Source: Edolisoma coerulescens (taxonomy: Eukaryota; Chordata; Aves; Passeriformes; Campephagidae). Taken from it: 64,000 nucleotides of DNA. Shown here in pieces: positions 28,301 through 40,300 of this stretch (its first letter is position 1; every line of letters starts with the position of its first letter). The notes beneath the pieces are model-generated. The model searched no databases and was not told where the DNA came from. It was given only the letters and a program-made list of their open reading frames with translations. The translations under genes were made by a program, and so were the position numbers. The stretch is taken from contig VWZW01007303.1 in the NCBI GenBank assembly GCA_013397115.1, positions 303,476 to 367,475 on the forward strand, read 5' to 3'.

Positions 28301-31300
28301 ATCTTAGGAAAATTACCTCATTTACCTTTTCCTGGAACTGCAGTGTGAGAGTGTCTGTGCCAGGTCAGCCCCAGCATCCATTTATGCAGTGGATGTGATG
28401 CTTTCCCAGAGTGCTCCTCCAGCCTTTGACAAGGAGCTGAGTGACTCCTTTCATCTGGGCTGTTGAGGTTTGATGAGCTACAAAGGAATCTGTTAAGATT
28501 CCTGACAAAGGACACATGTCCATTGCTGGGGCAGGGCTGGTGTGGAAAAGGAGCTATTTTGGTGGGTTACTCATTCATATCTGATTCAAAGCTGTTGTAG
28601 CAGTCACAGGACTGCTAGAGCTTTGTGAGCTGATTGGTTTTTTACTCTTTGGAGAATGAAAACGGTTAGGACTCAGTTTTGCTTGCTGATGGAAATCACT
28701 CAGCAGGGTAAAGCATTAGCAGCAAGTGCAGTGAAACTGGTGACCATGGTATTGGCAGTGTGACCTGTCCTCCAGCAGCTTTGACACAGCTGTCCCTGCT
28801 TTGGAGAGCAGCCCTTCTGCTCTGCAAGCCTGGCTTGGTGTGCAAACACGTGGAATAGGCAGCAAACAAGGCAGTGAAATGCCTCTGTGTGAGCCACAGT
28901 GGTGTCTGCAGTGAGAGCCCTGCAGCCCGTGCACGGTCTGTCCTGCAGTCAGGGCTCTCTGGCAGGATTAGCCTGCATCAGAAGGGCTGCCAGCAGCCCT
29001 GCTCTCAGCATCTCCCCCCGTCCCTGGCAGGTAAATGCCTTGTGTTCCTTGCTGCCGTGTTACTGAGTGCAGGCAGCACCTTGAGCTGCGGTGCTTGACT
29101 CCTGATTTGTGGTGTGAGGGAGCGAGGAGGCAGCAATTGGCCCCTGTTAACCCATGAATTGTGGGCCACAAAATGCACAGCTGCCCTGGAAGCCCTGATT
29201 ATGCTGTGGACACACAAGGCAAGGCAGTTGCTGAAGCAGTGGTTGTTGAAGCTTCTGTCCCTGGCTCCACCCTCTCAGTTATTTTTTGGTGCTCCAAAAG
29301 CCTCACGTCATTTTGCAGAAGTGATTGTAGCCCCTCAGGATCACATGAACACTTCAGCAGAGTCACTTCATTACAAGCTGCTGTTAAGATGCAAATAAAC
29401 CCTCCTAATGCAGTAACTCCAGCACTGCTACACTTCATAAGTCAGCATAACTGCTTCCACAGGGCTGGAATTGCAGGGCAAAGGCTCTCCAACTGCAGAG
29501 CAGCTGCGGCGCCGTCCAAGCCAACTTGTGCAAAGTAAAGGTGCTGATGCAGTTTGAGAAGAGGTGATGGCACTGGTTTTATTGATGCAGGATTGAGCCC
29601 AGACTCTTCTTTAAACCCATGTGGCTGTTTGGGTGCTGTTATGGCAGGATAGGTTTGGAGGGAATAAAGAGAATTCCTGTTTGAAGAACTTTTATACGTT
29701 TGGGGGCTGAGACTCCCTGTTCATCCTCTGCTCATCTCCTGAAGCTGGCAGCTCTTAATCCTGGGCAGAGGCTTTGTGCTCTTCAGCAAGAGGCAGAGGT
29801 GCCAACGTTGGGATCCAGATCAGGGGTTTGCAGTGCCTCGAATTCCCTTGGACCATCCAGAGCCAGCCCTTGTCCACCCACCTTCACAGTGAGCGTTTCA
29901 GCCCGGGGGGTGCTGACAGCTGTATTAACGTGCTCCTCTCCTCTGTGGGGCTGTTGCTGACTCTCCTGTAAGGCAGGTCCAGGCTGTCCTTCTAGTAGGA
30001 GTGTCTGTGTGCCCATGAGAGAAATGGAAATGGTTAACCAGAGCTGCTAGTCCTGGGGAATTGCTTCAGCAGCACTTATGCCTGACTAATATCTGTTTCT
30101 TTCCTTCTGCACTCTGCCTGTCACTCCAGATGGGAGAGGACACTCCGTGGGTAATTGGTTCCTGTTCCCTCTGTCTTCCTCCTTCCCTCTTACTCACACA
30201 CATCACTGCTACCGTCTCTTCCATCATTCTGAGTTTGGAATAAAGTTATGATTTGGGCATCTCGCAGGAGGAGAAACAGACGTGGAGTTCCTGAATGGGG
30301 AACACGTCGGTGCCATGGGAGGGTGACAGGCAAGAAAAACAGAAAAAGAGACTTTGTGCTGCTGCAAAGGGAAGTGCAGCCTGGATCTGATGAGGAACTG
30401 ATCAGTTCTTTATTAACTTCCCCCCTTTAACTTCTGGTGCAGCAGAAATGCTGTCACTTCTCTCTTCACTCCGGGCAGAGCCAGCTCTGCCTGTAGGGAC
30501 ATGGAGGAGCTGCAGCTCCTTGGCGCTGGCTCTGGAGCACATCTGCAGTGCTTGGGCCCGAGCACAGGAGCCAGGAGAGGCTCAGGCTGTGCTCTGCAGA
30601 GCCCTCCAGCCACTAAAGAGGGGCTGCAGCAGCTCAGAGCTTCCTGGCATTGGAAAGACATGTTGGGTCCAATCTGGAAATGCACAGGGGCTCGTGGTAA
30701 ATTCTCTGAGCCAGTCAGGGTTTTTTTCCCTCCTTATGAGAGCTGGAGTCTTAACTCAAGCAATAAATCCAAATTCTGCTTTCAGAATTTCAGGCCCCAA
30801 GGCCTGAAATTGAGGAGAAATGGAAGACCTGTGGATAGCTTGAGGAACCCCAATATGTCATTCCCTGTCCCTCGTAGCCAGTATCAGTGTACGAGCTGCT
30901 TCGAGGTTGGGCTCCTACCTTGCAGCTCCTTCTGATGAGTGTAGTAGGAAATGGTAGAATAGTTAACATCTGGCTTGATTATGCAGAATTATTCAGTCAT
31001 TTCCATAATACCCTTTGTAAAATGCTTGCTGCTTGATAAACCAGCCTTTCTGCTGCTGCAGACAACAGTAGCAGAAATCCTCTGTGCACACAATAATATC
31101 TGGAAATGAACTGGATTTTTTCTTTTCCCCTGGACTTCGCTGCCTGTCAGTGTAAAGCGTGAAGTTCATCTGCATGCAAGGCTATGAATACGGATGAGGT
31201 GTAATAGTTACATTTATTACTCCTCAGTGAGCCAGTAACAAGATGTAAATGATCTGATGTATTAATCTAAACCGTGGCTTGGCTTAGAGAGCAGTCAATA

Positions 31301-34300
31301 GAACAAAACTCTGCTCTGTCAGGCTGTTTCTGTGGGGGAGACTTGACAGTGTAATAAGCCTTATTTTATAAGCTCGATATTAATTGGATTTGCATCCTCT
31401 GGCTGGCTTCCTTTGGTCTCTGACTGATCCTTCTTTTGACTTTGGAATCATTCACTTTTATCTGTTGTTTCTTAAGTCAGCTAAGCAAGACTGGACAGCC
31501 AGAGCCTGGGTTGCTGTATGGAGAGGTGGCTGTTGAAAAAGATGAGGAATCTCCTCAGCTTCTGCCATGACCTCAAGTAGGGATAAACTGAGTCCCACAC
31601 AGGAAAAAAGCTCTTAAGGCTTCTTAACAAAAAGCAAATCGTGATTTGTTCTTCTCTAGCACCTACTCAGGGTGGCTGATGTTGCATCAGGTGGCTCCTG
31701 TGGGGACTAGGGGAAGGAGAGGTGCCAGGGGATAGAAGAGAGGTCCAGGGAAGCACAGAGATTTGTCACATTTTACAGGTTTTATGGAGGCTAGTTATCG
31801 TCTGGTAAGTCACTGTCTTACACCTTTGCTGCTCTTCTCAGGGCAATTTATCCTTTTTATCTGTGCTCTGATGGAGAGAGGTATGAAGCTTTATGGTATC
31901 TCTTGACCAGCATAAAACACATTTGCTGTGAGATCTCTCAGGGAACAGGCTGGAGGGGATCAGAGCAAAGTTAATTTCCAAGGTTTTTGTGCAGAGGGAA
32001 AAGGTCAGAGCCTTTTTGGCTCTAAGCATGGGCACTCCTGGAAGCTTCTGCTTCAGCTATATGGTGCATTTGGTCAATATTCTGACACACCAGCATTTAT
32101 TTGAACAACATATCTGGAGCCTTTGTTGACCCAGTTGTCATATGCTGTTTTAAAAGCAAATTAACTCCCCAAACCCTAATCAAATGAAAGAGCAGAACCA
32201 TCCACGAGGAGAGCTGTGGTGTTCTGGTCTGCCAGTCCAGCCTTTTCCTCATGGAGCTGGCTCCTACCTCACCCCTGCACTTGCATCATCTTTTGTGCAC
32301 ATTTTCAGGTCATGTTCCTTGTCTGAATGTGACCCAAAAAAACCCCTGTTCTAGGCAAAAAAATTACCCTGGTCTTCAGAAGAAAAGCCTGGGACGCAGA
32401 TAAGCCTGGAGATGTCTCTGCAGTGAATAACCACTGCAGATCTGTGCTTGTTTCCTCCTGGCTATCAGTCATCTGTTAAGTGCATTTTAAATATTCACAG
32501 GAGTGATGTTGCACTTGCAAGCAGCGCTTGTAGCCAAGCCTGGGAGTCTGTGCTGATCTCTGAATTCTCCTGAGCGTGTAGAGTGATGTGGAGGTTTGAA
32601 AAACGGGCTTTGTCACTGGGAATGTGGTCTGGGTGCTTTGTAAAGGGAACTTGTGGGGGGACAGCTTCTAGCTGGGCTGCAGAAGGGTTTGGCAGAAGGG
32701 CCCCAGAGAGGATTTAGTGTTTGTGGAGGAATGTTTCAGGCACTTCAGACTGTGGATGTGTAGCTTGGCAGAAATCGGTACTGAAATAGCCTGGTGCACC
32801 GTGAGGTCTCTTTGCTGTTGGAGTGCCCATTAGATGATGAAGCTGTTTTTTCCCTGTCTGAAGGAGGGGAGCATCTTCAAAGCCTCTCTCTCTGACCTGT
32901 TGTGAGAGCCAGCACGGATCCCATTCTCTTTCTTCCCTGTTGTTGAAAAGAGCCGCGTGTCGGAGGAACACAGCCAAGATGCTTTGTGTTTGCCCGTGGT
33001 TCGTAGCTGTTCCCTAGAAAACTAAAGCTTTCAGGAAGTGAGCCTTCCTGTCAGTTTTATTTTTATGCCATTTCGCAGTTACCCCACTGGGTTTTGTGGA
33101 GCTGCTTGGGGGCCTGCTGGCAGCAGCAGGGCTGGAGGGGAAGCACCGATGCATGAAACGTGAAGAAAGGAGGTTTTGGTGCAGAAACAGGCGCAAGAAG
33201 GGATGAATTTTTGTTCTTGTTAACCTGCAAAACGCTCCTCTCCACAGTGAACGTGTGAGGTAGCTCTCCAGGTAGCTCTGCTCACACAGCAGCAGGCAGC
33301 CCCTCTGTTCCCTGTGCTTTCCCAGCACTGCATTTCCGTCTGTCCTGTAGCAGGAGCGATCCGCGGTCCGGGCTCCGCTCCGGCCACCTGACACTTGGCT
33401 TAAATGATCTCGGTCTTCCTCTCCTCTCTCTCCTTCTCTCTTTCAGCTTGGCAGTGACCTTGGCGGGGGCATTGGAGGAAGCCCGGCAGTAAGTGCCATT
33501 CCATTTTTTTCCCCAATTTGCAAAGCTGCTCAAAGCTCGGGGTTTTTCAGTGTAACCTCACCCGTTATGTGCTGGAAGGTGCTTTTTAAAGCCCTGAAGG
33601 TGTTCGAAAATGGATAAATGCAACTGAAACATACGAGTCCCCACCTATGTTGGTTTGAGTCCAGCTGCCACCTGGGCTTTCCTAAGAGCAGCCAGGGCCA
33701 GAGCTGTTCACTCTCTCTGCTTAGCCCTTCTTCCTCAGAGCTTTTAGTCGGAGCACCAGCGTTAACCCTGGCCTTGCCTCATCCTTGTGCAACTGCTGTA
33801 GCAGCTGAAAGGCCAAGGATGCTCATCCCTACTCACAAAGCCTGCTCTGTAACCCTAACCCAGTGGCACCACAGACTTGCCTGAACTCAGTGCTTTCTCC
33901 TCCCAAACTCCACGTAGGATCTTTCTCCTGGACATCAGGGTCAGGTACTCTGAGCTTTCCTACCACGTGTGGTCAGTGCTGCCACCGGCCACCTCCTCTG
34001 TGCCTGTGCTTTGTGAGTGTCCTCGTGCCTACAGCCAGGGCATGGGAGAGTTTCAAGCTGCTTTCAAAGCACCCTTGGCTTCCAGCTCATAGCAGCTTCT
34101 TCCAGAAAAGCCTGGAAAGGGAATGAAACATGATTTGGAGGCACAGTGGGCAGGAAGGAGCATGCTTCCAACCCACAGCCAGAAGTAGTGTGCCCTAGAA
34201 AGCTCCAGTCCCTCTTCCCAGGACTCTGTATCCAGTAATTCTGTGAGGAAAGCATGCTCACTTCTGCAGGGAGGGCTTTTCAGAGACCCTTGTGATGGCT

Positions 34301-37300
34301 GCAGTCATTCTCTCTCCTCCTTTCCCTGCGAATCTGGCATTCCTTTCTTCCTTCAGCACGAGGGCAGAGGAGAGCCGGTGGCACAGTGCACCTGTACACC
34401 CAGGCAGCCCTCAGTAGCACGTGGGGGACAGTTCCTGTGGTGATCACACCTACCAAGCCAGGCCTCTGCCCTCCTGGGCCAGCAAAAACCCCCCAGGCCG
34501 TTCTGTCCTGCTCACTCTGCCTGTTTCTGGGCTGCTGGCTGGGGAATCCTGTTCTCAAGCACAGCATTCATCCTGCTGGGAAGAGAATTCGGGAGTAGAA
34601 CTTGAGTGTGACTGTCCCGTCTGAAGCTGGGCACCTCAAGGTTAATATTCCATCCTTGGTGCCCTCAGTGAAGTCCTGGGAGGGAAGGATTGCCCTTCTT
34701 GCAGGAAGGTTGTCCTCTGGCAGACTCTGCTTCATGTAATGAACCTTCTGGGCCCCAGTGCTGAGAATGCAGAGCTCTGGCTTTGGGTGGGAGTACACAA
34801 CACGGTCATGACTCCCTTGCTATCTCTGGATATGCAAAATCTTGCAGATTCCTGAAGGCTGACGTAGTTGGGGGAAGATTTGAAGCATTTGCTCTTTTCC
34901 CTGGGTTTATGTAGGGTAGATCCACAAAGCATATTGTCTTAGGAGAAGGAGATACGGAGAAGAAAGATTCCTCTACGGTGGGAATAGATAACTGGAGCTA
35001 TAAAAAATGATGTGGAAGCTTGGTTAAGGTGACAGCCGAGTGTAGGGATTAGCTGCCAAGAGCTTTGGAATTCAAATGCATAATTTAGCACTATTGATAA
35101 ATCAGTGGGGAAGCTGCAAATGGCTTTAAAATATTTAGGATATTGCCTGAGTTCATGCTTTATTTAATAAGTGGTGCTCACACGTGATGTTAATGGGTGC
35201 CTGCTCTTTCTGACTCCTCCAGGTGGGACAGACCTACATTCCCTCCTCTGTGCCAGCCACCTTTGCCCCTTCTCCCACCCCAGCAGTGGTCAGCAGTGGA
35301 CTCAACGATCTCTTCGAGCTCTCGTCCGGCATAGGGATGGCTCCTGGAGGATATGTGGCTCCCAAGTCTGTACGTAAGGAAAAACAATCATCCCCAGTTT
35401 ATTGCCTTCCCTTGGGCTGCAACAAATCTGACATTGCTCACTTGTCCCATTTATTGTGGGTTTCTGGTGCTAAAACTTCAACTCAGTCCCATTAGGGCTG
35501 CCCTGGGCTTTTCCCAAGTAGATGGAGACCATATTAATTATTATTTACAGACTTCTGGTATTTTAGCAGTTCCCTCACTTTACCTGTGGCAGTATTTCTC
35601 TAAAGAATGGCTTAGATAAGATCCGATACTCTTGAGTTGTGTCAGAGCATCTTTCCTGCACACCTACTTCTCAACAAGCTTCCCCAGGAAACTGAGGGCA
35701 AGACACAATTTGCAGCAACTTTCCTGGGAGATTTGTTTATTTGGAGGAGCCCAACGTGACAGTGGAGATAAAATCATGTGATTGGGATGATGGTGCCGCA
35801 GTGGAATGCAGAGAAACGTTCTGTCAGCGACAGGGATCGCGGAGGCTTTGGCTGAAGCGTGAAGTTGGGAGGGATCATGAGACACAGAACAGGGTTCTGG
35901 AAAGTGACTGTGGAGCAGCCACGGGGAGCTTGGGCTCCTGAAAGGGAATAAACAAAAATTGGCACTCAAATAGTCCATGGGTGGATAATCTTAAGCCATC
36001 CTCTGAAATCAAGGATCTCAAGGTACTGCAGACCACACTCAAAGCTTTTGGTCCTTGCAATTATTGCACCATATGTAAGACCAAGTACAAAAAACCCACA
36101 GTAGTTTTGAGCTAAGTACTGCCTCATTTTGCACCACTCAGATTTAGGTCTGGGTTTTTCCCACAGAGGTGATTTGGGAATCCAGACCCCAATAGATAAT
36201 AGTATCAGCTCTGTGATTTTATTTGGTTCAAACTTCAGTATTATCCTGCCTCTAATAGCCCAACCAGCCCTTGGAGAAGGCTGTCCAGCAGCAGACTGGG
36301 TGAGTCTCATGTTGGTGTGATGGACACAAGCTGTCACTGCTCTCGTGCACACTAATGCTGTAGTAATTTGATTTCTTACGTGAGTGCTGTGAACAAATAC
36401 AGATTAGGAGCAGCAAGCTTATTCCTCAGTGGTGAGCTCCATCCTTTCAACACCCCATGTCCCATCTTCCCTGTAGTGTTTCTTTAGCCTTTGTGGGCTT
36501 AATGTGCCGATGTAGCTGAGTTTCTGAGCTCTCAGGACTTCTGTTTATTGGAAGGCTGTGCTTGTTTGTTATCTTCAGGCCAGGCTGCTCACGCTGAATG
36601 ACATCTCTTGTGTTCAAGGTTTGGCTGCCTGCAGTGAAGGCTAAAGGATTGGAGATCTCAGGCACATTCAGCCATAGGCAGGGACACATCTACATGGAGA
36701 TGAACTTTACCAATAAGGCTTTGCAGCACATGACTGACTTTGCCATTCAGTTCAATAAGAACAGGTAAGAAATGGATAGCAATGCACTGTGTTCAATGGG
36801 AAAGGAGTTTGTGCCTGCACTGCTAAATCTAGGGAGGGCTTGTGCTTAGGTGTATAATGCAGTCATGGAAATAGCTTGGATGTACAGCCTGACCTCTCCA
36901 TCACACCAAAATTGTGTGAAAGGGCTGAAAACACGGACTGATAAATCTGGGAGGAAACAGGCAGCAGACAGTCTCAGCTCTGAAACAGCATCTGCCCCAT
37001 TTAACCTCTGTGGAGTTTTTCAGCAGCCTCATGAGTTGTTAGGCAGGTTGGTGGGTTTATAGCCAGTGAGTGCCCTGGGGAAAACGAACTCAGACAGGAT
37101 CTGAGCTGCACACGTATCAACCTGTGATGCCTCTGCCTCCTGACTTAATTGCTGTGCTGCCCCTCAGACTGTCTGGAAGCACAGGACTCCTTAACAAAGC
37201 TGCTTGTCACTGGAGGAGCTGCAAGTTGGGAGCCTGTGGCACATGCTCTCCCTGTAATAGGCGGCAGAAAAATTTTGTCAGAAGCAGCAGCCACTTGAAA

Positions 37301-40300
37301 GTTTAGAGCTTGGATGAGACAATTCAGATTGTTCTTGGAAACCCATCTCAGCCAAAGGACACGACATGGCAGCACAGCCACGGTGTCTTCCCACAAATAC
37401 CCTTTCCAGAGAGCTTATCCTGTGCTTTGCTGTGTGTTATCTTCAGCAAGGACCAGGCTACTTCTTATCAAGACTGCAAAGAGTATCTTGTGACTGACAT
37501 GTTCTCTGTATCCTTAATATCACTTCCCTGGAAAAGGGCTCTCTCTGCTGAAGATCCACTGAAACCATCTCTTTAATCTCACTGTTAGCCTTGCAAATTC
37601 AGGATTTCTTGGGACGAATAAGATTTACTTAGAAAAGTCATTATGCTAAGTAAGTCTCAGTAAATGTTCTCCCTGGACTGCCATATTTTCTGGAGAGTTT
37701 TGCTAAGCTGCTATATGCAAATGTTTCATGCACATTGGCCTGGAAAAAAAAGGCATTTTTTGTGATTTTTTTCCCCCATACATCAAGCTGTGTTTTAGCC
37801 ACACCTATGTGGTACTTCAAGGGTGTAGAAGTTTAAACACTGTACAGCAAACCAGCAGTTTTTCCTCTTGCAGCACAACCTACTACTGTTTACTCTTTTA
37901 CAAATGCTGATCTCCTGTCACTGCTTTCCACTGTGGCTGGTGCATTAGAAAGAGCTGCAGAGGGCTGGTTCTTTAAGTGTAAATATTAAGGTTTGTGATT
38001 GGGAAGTTTCTGTTGCTTTTCCCTCCTTTCCTGCTGCTGCTAATCACATTCACTGCAGTCTGGGGATAAAGCATTAAAAAAAAAAATAAAAGAAAGCTAA
38101 AGCTCTGGTGTGCTGTAATATCCCAGCCTCTTGGTAACAAACTGCAAGTTTGGTTTCCCTCTGAGTCCTAGGGAAAACATGAGGGTTTGTGTCCTTCAAG
38201 GTGAAATGGCTGCAGAAGGCAAATCATGTGGCTAAGCCCTTGCTAGGAATATTCCTATTTCAGCTCCCCAGAGCTGAAAACTGAGGAGAACCAAGAATGG
38301 GGCATTTATTGGTTTCTGAAAGAGTGAGAAACCTGATAAATGTGGCTGACTGTGCAGAGACAGCATCAGGCTTTTAGAGAATAAAATAAAAATACACACC
38401 TCTCCATCCTGCAAATGCCCTGAGACCTCGGAGCTGATGTGAATTCTGCTAAAGAGAAATGCATTTATGAGTGGACACCAAAACATCTGGGCTTCCATCT
38501 GCTTTTGGAAAGCAGCTGGTCCATAGTACAGGAGTGCTGTGTTAAATGTGAGCTGCTTTCCCTCTTCTCCACACTGAGCAGAGGTGCCTGTGGAATTAAA
38601 TGTTCCTTGGGTTGCACAGGGAAGTAAACATTGCTGGGACACATCCCCACTGAAGGAGCCTCCAACCAAGCAGCTGAACCAGGTGCTGTCATTCAGGACC
38701 AGGCAGCTGGATGTGTTGATTCATTTGTTCTGCAGAGCTGTTCCAAGGCACATGTTCCTCCTTGGCTGCTGTTTGTTCTGTGCTGGCTCCAGTTCCCTCT
38801 GCCACAGCTCCCAGGGATGCAGGAGCCATGCAGTGTGTGCTGCACCCTACTTGCAGTGCTCTGGAGCTCAGGGAGAGAGAAACAACATCTGGCTCTGAGT
38901 CCAGGTCATTCCTTGCTGGGCAGGCTGGTGCTCAGCACACAGACCAGTGCTGTGCAGGAAGTGGGAGAGTTCCCAGGAGCTGGTCCCTGGGGCAGGATGT
39001 TGAATTCGTCAGCAAGATCACCCTGAGTGAGTTTCCCATGCCTTGTCCTACTTTATCTGCTCATTTGAACAGCGTTCCCTCCCTGGAGTAACAGCAGGGG
39101 CAGCTCAGTAGTAGTGGGAAGATGAGCCAGGTGGTGCTTGACAAAAGGAACATTTTATTTTGGACGTATTTTGGACAATTCAGGGCTGCTCTCATCACCT
39201 CTGTTTTTCTCTTGCCCAGCTTTGGGGTCATCCCAAGCACCCCCCTGGCCATTCACACACCTCTGATGCCAAACCAAAGTATTGATGTCTCCCTGCCCCT
39301 CAACACTCTGGGACCAGTCATGAAAATGGAGCCTCTGAACAACCTCCAGGTAAGGATTGTGTCGTTCTGGGCAGGGGGGAGCTCAGAAGCTGCTCAGCCC
39401 AGTTTGTTTGGCCCAACACAGTGTGGTAAGATTCCAGTCACAAAATACCACGTGTAACCGGGCAGACCTCATGGATTTGGGTTGAGAGTCTGGCCAAAAC
39501 TTAATCCTCTTCCTTTCCCTGGCTTCTTCCAGAAAAACTGAAACACAGACTTCTTGAATTTTGTGACTTTCCGAACACCTCAAACCCACTGCTTGCATCT
39601 GTGTTGATTAAAGGCTTTGTTCCTGTAACACTGTTCTGTAAACTGGGCATGGGGTTTGCCTGGACTTAAGAACTGGAGCAAGTCTGAACAGAGAAACAAC
39701 CTGTGGTGGAGCAGGCAGAGACAGCTGTCAGTAAGAATTGAGGCAATTAAAGGAATTGCAGGAAAGATGGCAACTGATGAGTGATTAATATTTCTCTAGT
39801 GCTCTTAAATTCCAGGGTGCTTCACAAAGGCACATCCCTGCCCTAGACAGCTTAATCTGAGGCAAACTGTGTGTTCCAGGAAAGGCAGAGGAGAAATGAC
39901 GTGAGCAGCTGATGTTTCATTAATGAGGGTGTTGGTGCATGGCGGGGACAGCACTCCCTGGAGGAGCCTCTTTATCAGATTGGGCTGTCAATCTGATAAA
40001 GACAGGACAGATCCAGGGAGATGCTCCCTTCTGCTTTGGGCCAGAGTGTGTCTCCTGTGGTCTGGAAGTCATCAGGCAGACAGTTCTCCCTGGAAGGAGG
40101 CGCTTCCCCACTGCTGCCGTGTGCAGCCACTCTGTGGAGTGGAGGTCAGTGACTCCTGCCTCTGCTCTGGGTCCTCCAGGATGATTTTCCCAGTATCCCA
40201 AAACGCAGCTAACTTGCACTGCAGCTGTCTCTCTCACCTCAGGTCCCCAGGAGGTGGAACTGGGTTGGGTTCCTGCAGACTAGCAGCCCATAGAGGGGAA

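Larger units (their letters stand above)
24073..33446. other. AP2B1 intron (9.4 kb) upstream of the microexon
   Basis: GT-AG intron. It holds one CR1 3' end (about 26056-26147). Close to its 3' end are a TGCATG (33150-33155) and a CUCUCU-rich pyrimidine tract (33413-33444). No other gene or RNA was recognised. Confidence 0.78.
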
